Shown: in pieces, positions 25,762 through 35,100 of the stretch
Layout: each line of letters begins with the position of its first letter
How positions within the stretch are numbered: position 1 is the first letter of the stretch
Source: Planctomycetota bacterium
GTDB taxonomy: Bacteria > Planctomycetota > Planctomycetia > Pirellulales > Pirellulaceae
Direction of reading: 5' to 3'
NCBI GenBank assembly: GCA_963204915.1
Contig: CAUJHS010000012.1
Span: forward strand, 1-46,203
Length of the DNA stretch: 46,203 nt
The notes under the pieces: generated by a model
The model's database searches: none
Told to the model about the DNA's origin: nothing
What the model saw: only the letters and a program-made list of their open reading frames with translations
Program-made: the position numbers and the translations under genes

Positions 25762-27570
25762 TTAACTGTGTGCAGGAGACGGTACGGGGTGCGCGCCAGG
25801 AGTTGGAGGCGGTTGTGTCTGGGGATAATAGTCCGTGTCGGACTCCGGTGAACCGTATTCGTAGGGCCCCCGGTATACAATTGGTTGGAAATCGAAATTA
25901 CCATGGCCCGGCGGACTCGGCGCCGCCCATTCCAAACTATTAGCGCCCCAAGGATTGCGCCCTACGCGTCGACCAAAAAACATGCTGTAGAAGAAATTGA
26001 ACGCGAAGATAATTTGCGTCCCGACCATACCGATCGCACACCACGTCATAAACCGATTCATGGGCAACAAATGCCGAAAGGTTTCGTAATGGTAAGGATC
26101 CGCCAAACGCCGGGGAAATCCTACGGCGCCGAGAATGTGCATGGTAAAAAACGTGCCGTTCAGGAAAACAAAGGTTAGTAGAAAGTGAACCTTGCCTAAG
26201 CGCTCGTCCATCATCCGGCCAAACATTTTGGGGAACCAGAAGTAGATTCCTCCAAAGACGGCCATCGCTGTGCCAGCGAACAAGACGTAATGGAAATGTG
26301 CAACGATAAAGTAGGTATCGTGAATAAAGATATCTACGGGAGTTGCCGCCATAAAAATTCCCGACAAACCTCCAATTACGAACATGGAAACAAATGATAA
26401 GGCGAATAACATCGGCGTGGTAAACTGGATATTGCCGCCCCAGATTGTTCCCAACCAGTTGAAAACCTTGACGGCACTTGGTAAAGCGATCAGCATCGTT
26501 GAGGTCATAAATGTCAGGCCCAAGACGGGGTTCATACCTGACACAAACATGTGATGCCCCCACACGATGAATCCCAAACCCGCAATTCCCGAGATCGAAT
26601 ACACCATTGGCTTGTATCCGAATAAAGGTTTTCGGGAAAAACACGCAATTATGTCGGACACCATACCCATCGCGGGCAAGATCATGATGTAAACAGCCGG
26701 GTGGGAATAAAACCAAAACAAATGTTGCCACAATAGGGGCTGCCCGCCTCCCGTGACGGCGGCGGCGTTGTTAACAACAAGGGCTTCTGGAGCAAAGAAA
26801 CCAGTGCCGACCACGCGATCCATGAGCTGCATAAAACCCGCCGCCGTCAACACTGGTAAGGCGAAGGCCTGGAGTACCGCCGTGATAAACATCCCCCATA
26901 TAGTCATGGGCAAGCGGAACATGGTCATACCGGGCGCACGCATTTGGATAATGGTCGTCATATAGTTGACTGATCCCATCATCGAACTAATCCCGACAAA
27001 CGTCACGCCAAGCAACCAGAGGGTTTGGGCTGGTCCGCTTCCCGGTGACGCGGTTTGCATCGTCGACAATGGCGGATAGCTGGTCCATCCTGACGCGGCA
27101 CCGTTCCCTGGTGCAAAAAAACTGGACCCAATCGCAATAAACGCTGGCCACATGAACCAATAGCTAAGCATGTTCAGTGTCGGGAACGCCATGTCATCCG
27201 CGCCAATCATGAGCGGAATCAAATAGTTTCCGAACGCCCCAGCAAGTATCGGAATTATCACGAAAAAGATCATTACCGTCGCATGCATCGTGAAAAGCAT
27301 GGTGTAAAACTCGGGGGAGATTTGGCCGCCCTGCTCAGCAAAAAGCATTCGCCCAATAACTGGCATATCGTGCCAGGGGTAAGCCAGTTGCCAACGTATT
27401 CCCAACGCCAATAGCCCACCAACGAGAAACCAAAGTAGGGTTGAGAACAGAAACTGCAACCCAATGATCTTGTGGTCTAATGAGAATACATACGTGGAGA
27501 CAAAACTGCCGAACGTGTGACCGTGGGCGTTTTCATGCGGGGCGTCATGGGCTCCGGCAACACTGCTCAT
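25762..27570 (-). CDS. Cytochrome oxidase subunit I (A2-type)
   Basis: A 602-residue catalytic subunit with 12 or more helices; it reduces oxygen and pumps protons. Heme a ligands are H96 (TMHATVMIFF) and H427; the heme a3 ligand is H425 (VAHFHYVL). CuB ligands are H290, H339 and H340 (WGHHMFVSG). The active site reads YSHPAVY (288-294): the Tyr-Ser pair replaces the Gly-Glu region of classic A1 oxidases, so this is an A2-type enzyme, and Y294 is the expected cross-linked tyrosine. ATG 27570 is preceded by GAGGA at 8 nt, which decides the start over a TTG at 27585. It follows coxB by ~150 bp. Confidence 0.97.
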   Translation of the reverse strand: MSSVAGAHDAPHENAHGHTFGSFVSTYVFSLDHKIIGLQFLFSTLLWFLVGGLLALGIRWQLAYPWHDMPVIGRMLFAEQGGQISPEFYTMLFTMHATVMIFFVIIPILAGAFGNYLIPLMIGADDMAFPTLNMLSYWFMWPAFIAIGSSFFAPGNGAASGWTSYPPLSTMQTASPGSGPAQTLWLLGVTFVGISSMMGSVNYMTTIIQMRAPGMTMFRLPMTIWGMFITAVLQAFALPVLTAAGFMQLMDRVVGTGFFAPEALVVNNAAAVTGGGQPLLWQHLFWFYSHPAVYIMILPAMGMVSDIIACFSRKPLFGYKPMVYSISGIAGLGFIVWGHHMFVSGMNPVLGLTFMTSTMLIALPSAVKVFNWLGTIWGGNIQFTTPMLFALSFVSMFVIGGLSGIFMAATPVDIFIHDTYFIVAHFHYVLFAGTAMAVFGGIYFWFPKMFGRMMDERLGKVHFLLTFVFLNGTFFTMHILGAVGFPRRLADPYHYETFRHLLPMNRFMTWCAIGMVGTQIIFAFNFFYSMFFGRRVGRNPWGANSLEWAAPSPPGHGNFDFQPIVYRGPYEYGSPESDTDYYPQTQPPPTPGAHPVPSPAHS

Positions 27571-27578
27571 ATTCAAAT

Positions 27579-27583
27579 TCCTC
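27579..27583 (-). promoter_or_regulatory. Shine-Dalgarno site for coxA
   Basis: GAGGA on the minus strand, eight nucleotides before ATG 27570. It is one of the few clear ribosome binding sites in the window and supports ATG 27570 over the in-frame TTG at 27585. Confidence 0.7.
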
Positions 27584-27720
27584 AAACTGAGGCGTATACC
27601 CTAACGGCGTCTAGTGCGTGAAATTGATTTATAAAACCATCAAGAGATGGCAAGCTCTGTGATGGGATCGCTGATTTGTCTCCAGCCGCATCGCCAAATC
27701 CGTCTGACGAATGACACGAG

Positions 27721-28590
27721 TTACTCGGACTCCGTCATAGATGTTGTCATTGGCAGTTGAGTAGATTGCTGAAGTGCGTATTGTTCCGCGACCCATCGGT
27801 CGAAATCAGAACGGGACTCGACTGTTAGGCGTCCCTTCATTTTGTAATGACCCCATCCACACAATTCCGCGCAAACGATGTCATAAACGCCGGTTCGATT
27901 GGCCTGAAACCAAACAAACTGTTTCATTCCTGGCACAACGTCTTGTTTGACTCGCAAATTAGGTAAGAAAAAACTATGCAGCACATCCTGGCTTTCGATC
28001 TGCAACACGACTTTTTCGTTCACTGGTATATGGAGGTCGTTGACGATATGCAGGTCGTCATCAGACGTACCGGTTTTTCCGTCTTCGCCAGGTAGCACGT
28101 ACCGAATCCGCCATTCGAATTGACGCCCCGTCACCACGGCTAATGGCTCTTGATAAACGTCGTCCGCCGTGCCTTCCTCTTGATCACTTCCAACATCAAT
28201 TACCGGACGCCGCATCTTTTGATCGGCCCAAGCATTCATTTGATAAATTGCAATGAACAACAGCGTGGCCGCAGGAAGGATCGACCACACAACTTCAAGC
28301 GTGTGACTACCGTGGGTGTATTTGACTGGTTCGCTGTGTTGACCACCGTCATATTTCCACATGAACCAAAATTGCGCCAATCCGGTGCCTACAAAAATGG
28401 CCCCAGTCAGGTACAGGATAAAGTAATACAAATCATCAATGACGCCGCCGAACTCATTCACGTTGTCTGGCAACCAATGACGATGAAATGGGCCAACTTC
28501 CGCCATAGAAACAGCGAATGTCGCCACTCCGAGCACCGGCACCAATAAAAAGAGAATGCTCCACCAGCGATTCCAACGACTATAACCCAC
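27721..28590 (-). CDS. Cytochrome oxidase subunit II (CuA)
   Basis: A 289-residue membrane-anchored subunit. Helices at ~11-30, ~55-78 and ~100-118 precede a periplasmic cupredoxin domain. The binuclear CuA site is complete: H205 (DVLHSFFLP), C240, E242, C244, H248 and M251 in CAELCGWGHYKM. No cytochrome c domain is fused to the C-terminus, unlike many caa3 enzymes; the diheme cytochrome c gene upstream may replace it. There is an Asp/Glu-rich loop (~135-145) and another with GEDGKTGTSDDD (~168-179). The start is GTG 28590, supported by GGGGAG eight nucleotides before it. Confidence 0.96.
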   Translation of the reverse strand: MGYSRWNRWWSILFLLVPVLGVATFAVSMAEVGPFHRHWLPDNVNEFGGVIDDLYYFILYLTGAIFVGTGLAQFWFMWKYDGGQHSEPVKYTHGSHTLEVVWSILPAATLLFIAIYQMNAWADQKMRRPVIDVGSDQEEGTADDVYQEPLAVVTGRQFEWRIRYVLPGEDGKTGTSDDDLHIVNDLHIPVNEKVVLQIESQDVLHSFFLPNLRVKQDVVPGMKQFVWFQANRTGVYDIVCAELCGWGHYKMKGRLTVESRSDFDRWVAEQYALQQSTQLPMTTSMTESE

Positions 28591-28598
28591 GGTATGAT

Positions 28599-28604
28599 CT
28601 CCCC
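28599..28604 (-). promoter_or_regulatory. Shine-Dalgarno site for coxB
   Basis: GGGGAG on the minus strand, eight nucleotides before the GTG start at 28590. It supports use of GTG as the start codon; it also lies in the 17-bp gap after the cytochrome c gene, in line with one transcript. Confidence 0.7.
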
Positions 28605-28607
28605 AAT

Positions 28608-29837
28608 TTACAACCGCTCGCGCGTGTACTCGACTTGGACTTCCGGCCGGCTAATCGGCTCCTGAGGCAATGATCTCACGTAGGCGACAATGCTCCAAAT
28701 GTCGTCTTCGCTCAAGCCCGATGCGGGCGCAGCGGGCATTGGAGTTCCTTCAATCCCGTTTTTAATCCTTAGATACAAGTCCACGGGCCGTCGCCCGCCA
28801 CGAAACACACCTGTCCGCAAATTGCGAGGACGAATTGGCCGCGGGTCCAAAAGGCGAGGTTCAACAACGCCCAACGCGAGAAAGTCTGGAGCCTTGGAAG
28901 CGGGATCTTTTTCATCGATCTCCTTGATCCAATCGTCAAAGTCGCCCGTCTCTCCATCACCAAGAGCCAATTGACCGTGACACTTCACGCAGTTCGCCAC
29001 CGATCCGAAAAAGAGGTCTCGCCCCCGTTGAACCGAGTCGTGGGAATCCCATTGATCTGGAGGAGACGGAATTTCAGTGACTTGGGAAGCCGCGTTCGCC
29101 CATTGTCCTACGACCGTAGCAACGGCGCCTTTTACAAGCTCTAGATTTTCTTCCACCAACGCATTTGATCTATCTTCCGGATCCAGAATAAGATCTCCGG
29201 TGTCTAATTCCGTCATGACTTCCATGACTAAACGTCGCTCAACCTCTCCTCGTATCGCAAGATAACGAACATAGTGAACCAGTGAGTCCACTTCGTCGTC
29301 ATCCAGCAGGCGAAAGGAGGGCATGGCAGTGTCCGGAATGCCATCAATTATCGTTTTTCGCAAGTCATCGTGGGTCGGCTTAACACCCAAAGGCGTTGAT
29401 TTGAATTTAAACTTACCCATCCGAAAATCGCGTGGATATGGATTCAGAAAAGCGGCGGTTGGACCGGCGCCATCGCCACTTACACCATGACAATGTGCGC
29501 AATGTTCACGGTAGAGCCCCCGTCCGCGACCAGCTTCGTCACTTGCGACTCGGCCAGCAGCCATTTCGATCAGGCCAACGTCGAGCACAGTGGTAGTGTC
29601 TAAATCCGTTAACTGCGGCACATGCGGCTCGTCTGGATTCCCGAACAAACCAACCATGACTTCTTTCAAGTTCTGGACCTGGTTACGTAGAGAATCCGCC
29701 TCTTCCCGACTTTCCGGCTCCCCAAATGTCTTATGAAGAAACACTCGGTCAAGATGAAATTCTGCCTTGGGGGAATCGCAGCCCACGGCGACTAGCGCCA
29801 TGGTAAATAGCACCGCCAAGGTCCGAAACCTTAACAT
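28608..29837 (-). CDS. Diheme cytochrome c lipoprotein
   Basis: A 409-residue protein from ATG 29837; upstream frame extensions would bury the signal peptide. The N-terminus is a lipoprotein signal (LAVLFTMALVAVGC, lipidated Cys C20). Two class I cytochrome c domains follow: heme 1 at C113-x2-C-H117 (CAHCHGVSGDGAGP) with a probable Met ligand M172 in TAMPSF, and heme 2 at C283-x2-C-H287 (CVKCHGQLALGDG) with a later TPMPAA methionine. It is the first gene of the oxidase operon, 17 bp ahead of coxB. It probably carries electrons to the CuA site and would complete a caa3-like enzyme as a separate anchored subunit. Confidence 0.93.
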   Translation of the reverse strand: MLRFRTLAVLFTMALVAVGCDSPKAEFHLDRVFLHKTFGEPESREEADSLRNQVQNLKEVMVGLFGNPDEPHVPQLTDLDTTTVLDVGLIEMAAGRVASDEAGRGRGLYREHCAHCHGVSGDGAGPTAAFLNPYPRDFRMGKFKFKSTPLGVKPTHDDLRKTIIDGIPDTAMPSFRLLDDDEVDSLVHYVRYLAIRGEVERRLVMEVMTELDTGDLILDPEDRSNALVEENLELVKGAVATVVGQWANAASQVTEIPSPPDQWDSHDSVQRGRDLFFGSVANCVKCHGQLALGDGETGDFDDWIKEIDEKDPASKAPDFLALGVVEPRLLDPRPIRPRNLRTGVFRGGRRPVDLYLRIKNGIEGTPMPAAPASGLSEDDIWSIVAYVRSLPQEPISRPEVQVEYTRERL

Positions 29838-29993
29838 TACAAGACATTGCATAGCAAATAGCGTCGTCTGCGAATAATGGCCTGAAACTCGTCTCGCCCC
29901 AGTGGATACGGTGTACAAAGGCCGTCTCGGGGATGGGCGTCCGAGAACACAGTCTAATACAACACGGCGACCATGGCAGTTTGTGGACTAAGA

Positions 29994-30914
29994 TTATTGA
30001 AATACAGCAGCATCAAGCGACACATTGAATTCTCGAGTTTCACCATCCGCAATAGTTAACTTCACGCGCCCCTTAGAAATTGTGTCGCCATTGCTCGTCG
30101 CAACACCGTCAACAAACTCCAGAGCTGGCTGCCAAACGCGGAACTCAAGCTCTACGCCAGCCGGTATATTGGATATCTCAAATTCACCCTTCTCGTCTGT
30201 AACAGCGAAGTATGGGTTATTGCGCGGCAACAAGTACGCATTCATCCACGGATGAATGCTACAGGAAACGGGAGCTGGCGCCCGTTCTTCACCCCCGGGC
30301 TCGTAAATCGTTGATCCATTGGCGCCAATTGTCTGATTAAAAGGTCGAGCATTTCCGCGCGGGTCAATCTTTGTATTGTGGCCTTTTGGATCACTATTCA
30401 ACACTCTCAACTTCTGCGCTGTCCACATTGCCGCAACATGGCTTAGGAAAATGCAATTCTTTTGGTCAAACTCAACTTCTCCCCCGCGAAGGCTTTCATA
30501 ACTCTCGTGAAGCCACTGAGGGTTATCGGGAGGAAGAGGAGTATCCAAATAAATCGCAACGCCTCGAAGCCCGCCGTTTGGCCCCACCGACACTGCTTCG
30601 GCCAACGGTGCATTACCGCCTGGCGCGCAAACGCGCGCATCTTGATGCGTAACCGCTTGCACCAGAGGCGGTTGCGCGGGCGGTTGGCCATCGACGGTAA
30701 TTACGCCCTTCAGCGTGCCCCAACCGGTTGGTTGCGCTAATTCTAAGGGAGCGGATTCGGTTGATCCGGCGGCTGCCCCCTCTTCGAGCATGCCGCGCAT
30801 CGCCATCACCGCTGACTCATCAACCGCTGGCTCATCCGGAAAACGAGAACCGCATCCAGTTAGTGCAATCACGGCGATTGTAACGAGCAGTGGCGAACAT
30901 CGCTTCACGAGCAT
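29994..30914 (-). CDS. Lipoprotein with cupredoxin-like copper site
   Basis: A 306-residue lipoprotein from ATG 30914, with lipobox ALTGC and lipidated C21. After a ~40-residue low-complexity linker, a beta-rich domain (TLKGVITVDGQPP, GGLRGVAIYLD) carries a possible type 1 copper site: H179 in KGHNTK and C218-S-I-H221-P-W-M224. The next part (FAVTDEKGEFEISNIPAG) is a small Ig-like domain of the carboxypeptidase-regulatory type. The layout resembles the methylamine-utilisation (MauL-like) cupredoxin proteins. It is clearly a paralogue of the next gene upstream, which shares CSIHPWM and the same domain order. It lies between the bc and oxidase operons and may be an electron carrier; copper binding is predicted, not shown. 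Confidence 0.85.
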   Translation of the reverse strand: MLVKRCSPLLVTIAVIALTGCGSRFPDEPAVDESAVMAMRGMLEEGAAAGSTESAPLELAQPTGWGTLKGVITVDGQPPAQPPLVQAVTHQDARVCAPGGNAPLAEAVSVGPNGGLRGVAIYLDTPLPPDNPQWLHESYESLRGGEVEFDQKNCIFLSHVAAMWTAQKLRVLNSDPKGHNTKIDPRGNARPFNQTIGANGSTIYEPGGEERAPAPVSCSIHPWMNAYLLPRNNPYFAVTDEKGEFEISNIPAGVELEFRVWQPALEFVDGVATSNGDTISKGRVKLTIADGETREFNVSLDAAVFQ

Positions 30915-30974
30915 CGATAGATCTAGGTTAGGAATTTTGCTTCGGATCCGTCATCACAAAGTTGCAATGCACAC

Positions 30975-31008
30975 CACCGGTGGGGCCTCAGTCACCGGCG
31001 GGACCTCA
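30975..31008. repeat. Two tandem 16-bp imperfect direct repeats
   Basis: CACCGGTGGGGCCTCA (30975-30990) and CACCGGCGGGACCTCA (30993-31008) match at 14 of 16 positions with an 18-bp period. They lie in the 114-bp gap between the two cupredoxin-like genes. Part of them also forms an inverted pair (CCGGTG at 30977-30982, CACCGG at 30993-30998). They could be tandem operator sites or an RNA structure between the two genes. Confidence 0.5.
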
Positions 31009-31028
31009 TAAGTCGATTGCGAGATGCG

Positions 31029-31814
31029 TTAACCCTCGAACGCCGAGGCCGCAACTTTCACGTCGCCTAAGTTGAGCGAGGCTTTGTCTTTAATGTCCAA
31101 GTCTACACGGCCACGTTTCCATGTCGTTGCTTTACTGTTGATGGTCACGGAATCCAAGTAGCCGGCTTTCTCATGCCAGAATTGAAAGGTCCAAGTACCA
31201 GCGGGAATATTCTTGATTTCGAACTCTCCATTCTCGTCCGTCACTGCCATGTACGGGTGCGACTTAATTACGAGCCATCCCGTCATCCACGGGTGAATAC
31301 TGCAACTTGCCTTGGCCGGCAACCGCTCTTCGGCGGTAAACTTCTGCGCCAACTTGGCGCCAGGAGGGAGAAGAGGGTTGATCGGCTGATTGAATGCATC
31401 AACCTTTGTATTGTGAGCGACGGCATCACTATTGGTGAGATTCACGGTCTGCCCTGTTTGCACCAGTGCAATATGAGGCGAAAAGCGACATTGCGCGTTA
31501 TCAAAAACAACCGGTTCCGATGCGGCCTTTTTTAGGTCAGGATGAACTGCGGGAGCCTTGTCGCCAGGTCCAACCGAAATAAACACCACGACGTTTTGCA
31601 GGCCACCGTTCGTACCGACGAGTAACGACTCGTCAACCAACTTCGTCTTCCCACACACCTCTTGATCTTTGGTTGGGGTGATCGGTTGTGGTGCAGGCGC
31701 TTTACCGTCATACACAAAACGACCCTTTAAGTTTCCCCAACCTTGGGAATACGCAGGGCCGGCAATTAAGCAAACCGCAACCAGGGTAAACACAAAGGAG
31801 AATACTTGTCGCAT
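31029..31814 (-). CDS. Exported cupredoxin-like protein, paralogue of neighbour
   Basis: A 261-residue secreted protein from ATG 31814, with a strong ribosome binding site. The signal peptide ends at about PAYSQG (residue ~24). The domain order is the same as in the lipoprotein downstream: a beta-rich domain with H134 (AVAHNTK) and C171-S-I-H174-P-W-M177, then a small Ig-like domain (MAVTDENGEFEIKNIPAG, ~189-206). Its differences from the paralogue, soluble secretion and lack of the lipobox, suggest a mobile carrier and an anchored form. It is separated from the octaheme cytochrome gene by 383 bp with a candidate promoter. Confidence 0.87.
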   Translation of the reverse strand: MRQVFSFVFTLVAVCLIAGPAYSQGWGNLKGRFVYDGKAPAPQPITPTKDQEVCGKTKLVDESLLVGTNGGLQNVVVFISVGPGDKAPAVHPDLKKAASEPVVFDNAQCRFSPHIALVQTGQTVNLTNSDAVAHNTKVDAFNQPINPLLPPGAKLAQKFTAEERLPAKASCSIHPWMTGWLVIKSHPYMAVTDENGEFEIKNIPAGTWTFQFWHEKAGYLDSVTINSKATTWKRGRVDLDIKDKASLNLGDVKVAASAFEG

Positions 31815-31822
31815 TTACATTA

Positions 31823-31827
31823 CTCCT
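31823..31827 (-). promoter_or_regulatory. Shine-Dalgarno site for the copper-protein gene
   Basis: AGGAG on the minus strand, eight nucleotides before ATG 31814. It fixes the start of the secreted cupredoxin-like gene. Confidence 0.75.
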
Positions 31828-31988
31828 GTTATCAACACGACGGCGATCCTAACCGCGAGTTGATAGGAAAGGGCCTCGCCCGTATGTGGCTGAGGGCGAT
31901 TGCCAGGCAGGGGTTTACTCCACAATGGAAGCAGGAAACGTAAGCCGCCGTCAAATAACGAGGACGGCCGATATGCCACGTCACCGCC

Positions 31989-31994
31989 ATTATA
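31989..31994 (-). promoter_or_regulatory. Candidate -10 box for the copper-protein genes
   Basis: A consensus TATAAT on the minus strand, preceded at 16 bp by a weak -35 (TTTCCG). Transcription would begin near 31982, leaving a leader of about 170 nt before the secreted copper-protein gene. The weak -35 keeps confidence low. Confidence 0.35.
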
Positions 31995-32137
31995 GAAAAA
32001 CGATCTGACGCGGAAAGCAGGCAAGGCCTCGATTATCGTGTGAAGTGTCAAGGGAACTAACGAAGCGGCATAGATCACTTTGATAGCAAAAAGCTTATGT
32101 TGACGAAATTAAGTGAAGTCTACGTTTAAGCCAATGG

Positions 32138-32176
32138 CCTTCGGTGCCAAATCGGTTGCCCCATGCCTACCGAAGG
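32138..32176 (-). terminator. Stem-loop after the octaheme cytochrome gene
   Basis: CCTTCGGT (32138-32145) pairs with ACCGAAGG (32169-32176) around a 23-nt loop, 22 bp past the stop codon of the octaheme gene. No U-run follows, so it may be an mRNA 3'-end stabiliser or a Rho-assisted end rather than a classical terminator. Confidence 0.35.
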
Positions 32177-32197
32177 ATCACTAGCCTCTAGTCAAGC

Positions 32198-35100
32198 CTA
32201 AGGCTCATTGTCCGGCTCGGGCGACGATGGCGGCGTAGATGCACTGGGGGCGGTAACATCAGGACTGCTTCCGGGCTCATTCGCTACGTCATTGTTCTCC
32301 AAGGCAGACGTATCCTCGGAAACTTTCTCGGGCGCTTCTGCAGCTGGCTCGCCATCGGCCTCGGCAGGTGGCATTGGATTTCCTGCTTCGACAAGTTTAC
32401 GGACTGAAGTCTTTTTTTGCGCAAAACTATCGTAGTTCATCAACAAATCGACTAACCCATCTAATTGTTCCATCGGAGTTCCGTGGTACAAACCCGGGAC
32501 CGCAAAACCAGTTTGCGGGTGGATATTCTCGGGCATGCTGGTATACGGGAGGATACCACTTGGACGTGCAATCCAAGGTTTCACATATTCCGCGCGTAAT
32601 CGGCGATAAACGTCGGCCAGATCAGGAGCCTTTGCGCGAGGACTCCCCTGCGGGACGAAGTCGCTCACGAGGTGGCACTTTACGCAGCCAGAGTTATCTG
32701 TGACGATCTTCATTGCGTCATCCAACCGTTCACCATGTTGGTACTGCCGGGCGCGTTCGTCAAGTAAACCGGGCTGCCTTAACGCGAGGAAATCATATGG
32801 ATATGTAGCGTTATCGCGGGCCGCAAAATAATCAACGAGTGCTTGCGCTTCGGCCGGAGACATATTGAAGCGTGGCATCCGCAAAAATGTCGCGGGTCGT
32901 ATCGGATAGGGGTTCAGCAAAAAGTTATACAACCATTCTGGCTGGACCTTTTTCCCTTGATTCACCAAAGGTGGTGGAACCCAACCCCAAGCTTCCGACG
33001 CCTTAGCCGAAGGATTCACTTCACGCTCGAGCTGTGTTACTCGCGGTACAAGGTAGCGAGCAAGATAACCACCATTCGCCGGGTATTTTCTATCAATCCA
33101 TGAACTCTTCACATTGAACGACGTCGGTCCTATCATGTGGACGTTTCCGTCCACAACGGCGGGTTCAAACAGTTGGAAACGATAGGTAAGCGAATTGGCG
33201 TCATAATTTTCACCGATCTCGACAGGATCTCCATAGTCATCCATCGCCGAGGGAATCCCGTCATCGTCGACGAAAGGTTGCCCGACGATCGTCGCATGCA
33301 ACATACCTCGACGGTCCGTCTGCTGCGACGCAATCACCTCACTTGGTGTGGGATGTGGACGGACAAAAGAAAATGTATCTACGGTGGGTGGAGGGGAGAT
33401 TTCACCCGGAGCAAATGTAAGACTCCACCTCTCCATTTCTAGGGTATGGCATCCGCCGCAATTGTACTTTGATAATACTCGCCGGCCTTCATTCAACGCA
33501 TGTTGGCGCTCGTTTGGTTGATATACAAATTCCGACGCTGGAGGTTCGGCGACGAGTCCCAAAACGAACGTCATCACCTCCTCCCGTTCCTGATTATTGA
33601 AAGGGAACTGCGGCATTCGTAACCATTCGTTGTAGTTCTTGTTGTCCGCTTTCTCGAAGTCGTAACTGCGCGGCTCACGTAGCTTTTGATAGAGAAAACC
33701 TTCGCGATGCCTAGCCTCGATGGCTTCCAAATGGAAAGGTGGAATTTCTTCTTCAGCCGCGGCGTCACCATGACCAGGAACACCATGCTGGCCAGAATGT
33801 CCGTGTTCGATATAGTGCGTAATGTGCTCGAAAGCTAAACGTGATGTATCCTTACGGCCCCAATCGGCCAATCCTGTTCCGATCGGCTTGGCGTCTTCAA
33901 AACCGGGGATATCATGACACCCGTAGCAACCATACTTGCTGATGGCCTTGGCCCCCACGTAAATCAATCGTTGACGGTCGTTCAAACTCGGAGCAACTAA
34001 CTCGACCTCGGCGCCTTTGAATTCGCCTCGACGTTCCTCGGGGATACCATTAGCGTAATAGACTTCTGCATCTTTGGCGTAAACAGCAGCGCGGAGGAAC
34101 TCGAGTGAAAGATCGCGCAAGGCGCCTTTTGCAGGCGAGTCGGGTGCAAAGTCTCCATTGGCCCCTAATGTAAACTCCGCCGGGAAACTCGGCTCCCAAG
34201 CGTCTTTCTTCGAACTGAGTAAGAACGTGACGATATCCAGCGCTGGGTCAATCAAATTGCCATCGTTGTCCTTATACGGATCAAGGAAAAGATCGGGCAT
34301 TGTAGTTCGCGCATGATATCGGGTGGGCTCTTTGATCCAACTGTACAACCATCGAGCTCCGTCTGGATTTCGTTGTGGATCAAATTTGCTGCCTAGTCCA
34401 GAAAGATCGGGGCCTTGTAATATCTCTCCAGCTTGACGGAAATCGGCTGCTTCCGGAAAAGCATCATGGTTGTGGCACGCCAAGCAGCCTCGTGTTTCAA
34501 ACATTGTTTTTCCGCGGGCCGCCTGTTCGTCAACTGTCGATTCGACAACTCCTTCAGGCGGTGTTAGAAACTCGAACGGTTGACTACGGTCGAGCAAATA
34601 TAATGACATTCCAAGCGCCTCGATCGGCTCGAAAGCCTTGGCCATTTCGTGCGGCGCGAGTTTCGCTTCGTTTCGCGCCTTGGCGTCTGGCGAATCTTCA
34701 AGGTCGTTTACGGCGTGGTTTTCTTCTTTCCCATGGTGCGGCTCAAGATGTTTCGTCAGTCCGAAGAATTTGGGCATGCGCGTCGAGGGACGAAAATGTC
34801 GCGGATCATAGATCCAATCCAACAGAAATGATTGATCGTTCTTCGTCGCGACATAGCGCAGTGCAGGTCCTGGCTTTCGCATAGTCCCAGGCACTTCGAC
34901 ATCCTTGAGGACCGATTCGAGCTTGTGAGATTCAGGCCCTAACGCTGTCGCCAACTCTGCACGTTCTGATCCATCCGACGCAGTTTGGATCGAATCTTCT
35001 TGGGATTGTTGAATGTCCTGCGTAAGTAAACGATGCAATTGTCGGCGGACCTGGTCTTGTTCGGGTTGATCGACCAGTCGTTTCGCCAAATCGCTCATTT

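Larger units (their letters stand above)
31815..32197. other. Intergenic region between bc operon and copper-protein genes
   Basis: This 383-bp stretch separates the end of the octaheme gene from the secreted copper-protein gene. It contains a stem-loop at 32138-32176, a minus-strand TATAAT at 31989-31994, and a ribosome binding site at 31823-31827. An 87-codon minus-strand frame (31815-32078) ends against the copper-protein start; it covers the candidate promoter and shows no family feature, so I do not call it a gene. Confidence 0.5.

Noticed and set aside
25940-26731. 263-codon minus-strand frame inside coxA
   Set aside because: It lies in another frame of the same strand as coxA, which shows all heme and copper ligands; the alternative translation has no family features.
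31815-32078. 87-codon minus-strand frame before the secreted copper protein
   Set aside because: It covers the candidate promoter and ribosome binding site of the downstream gene and shows no family feature.
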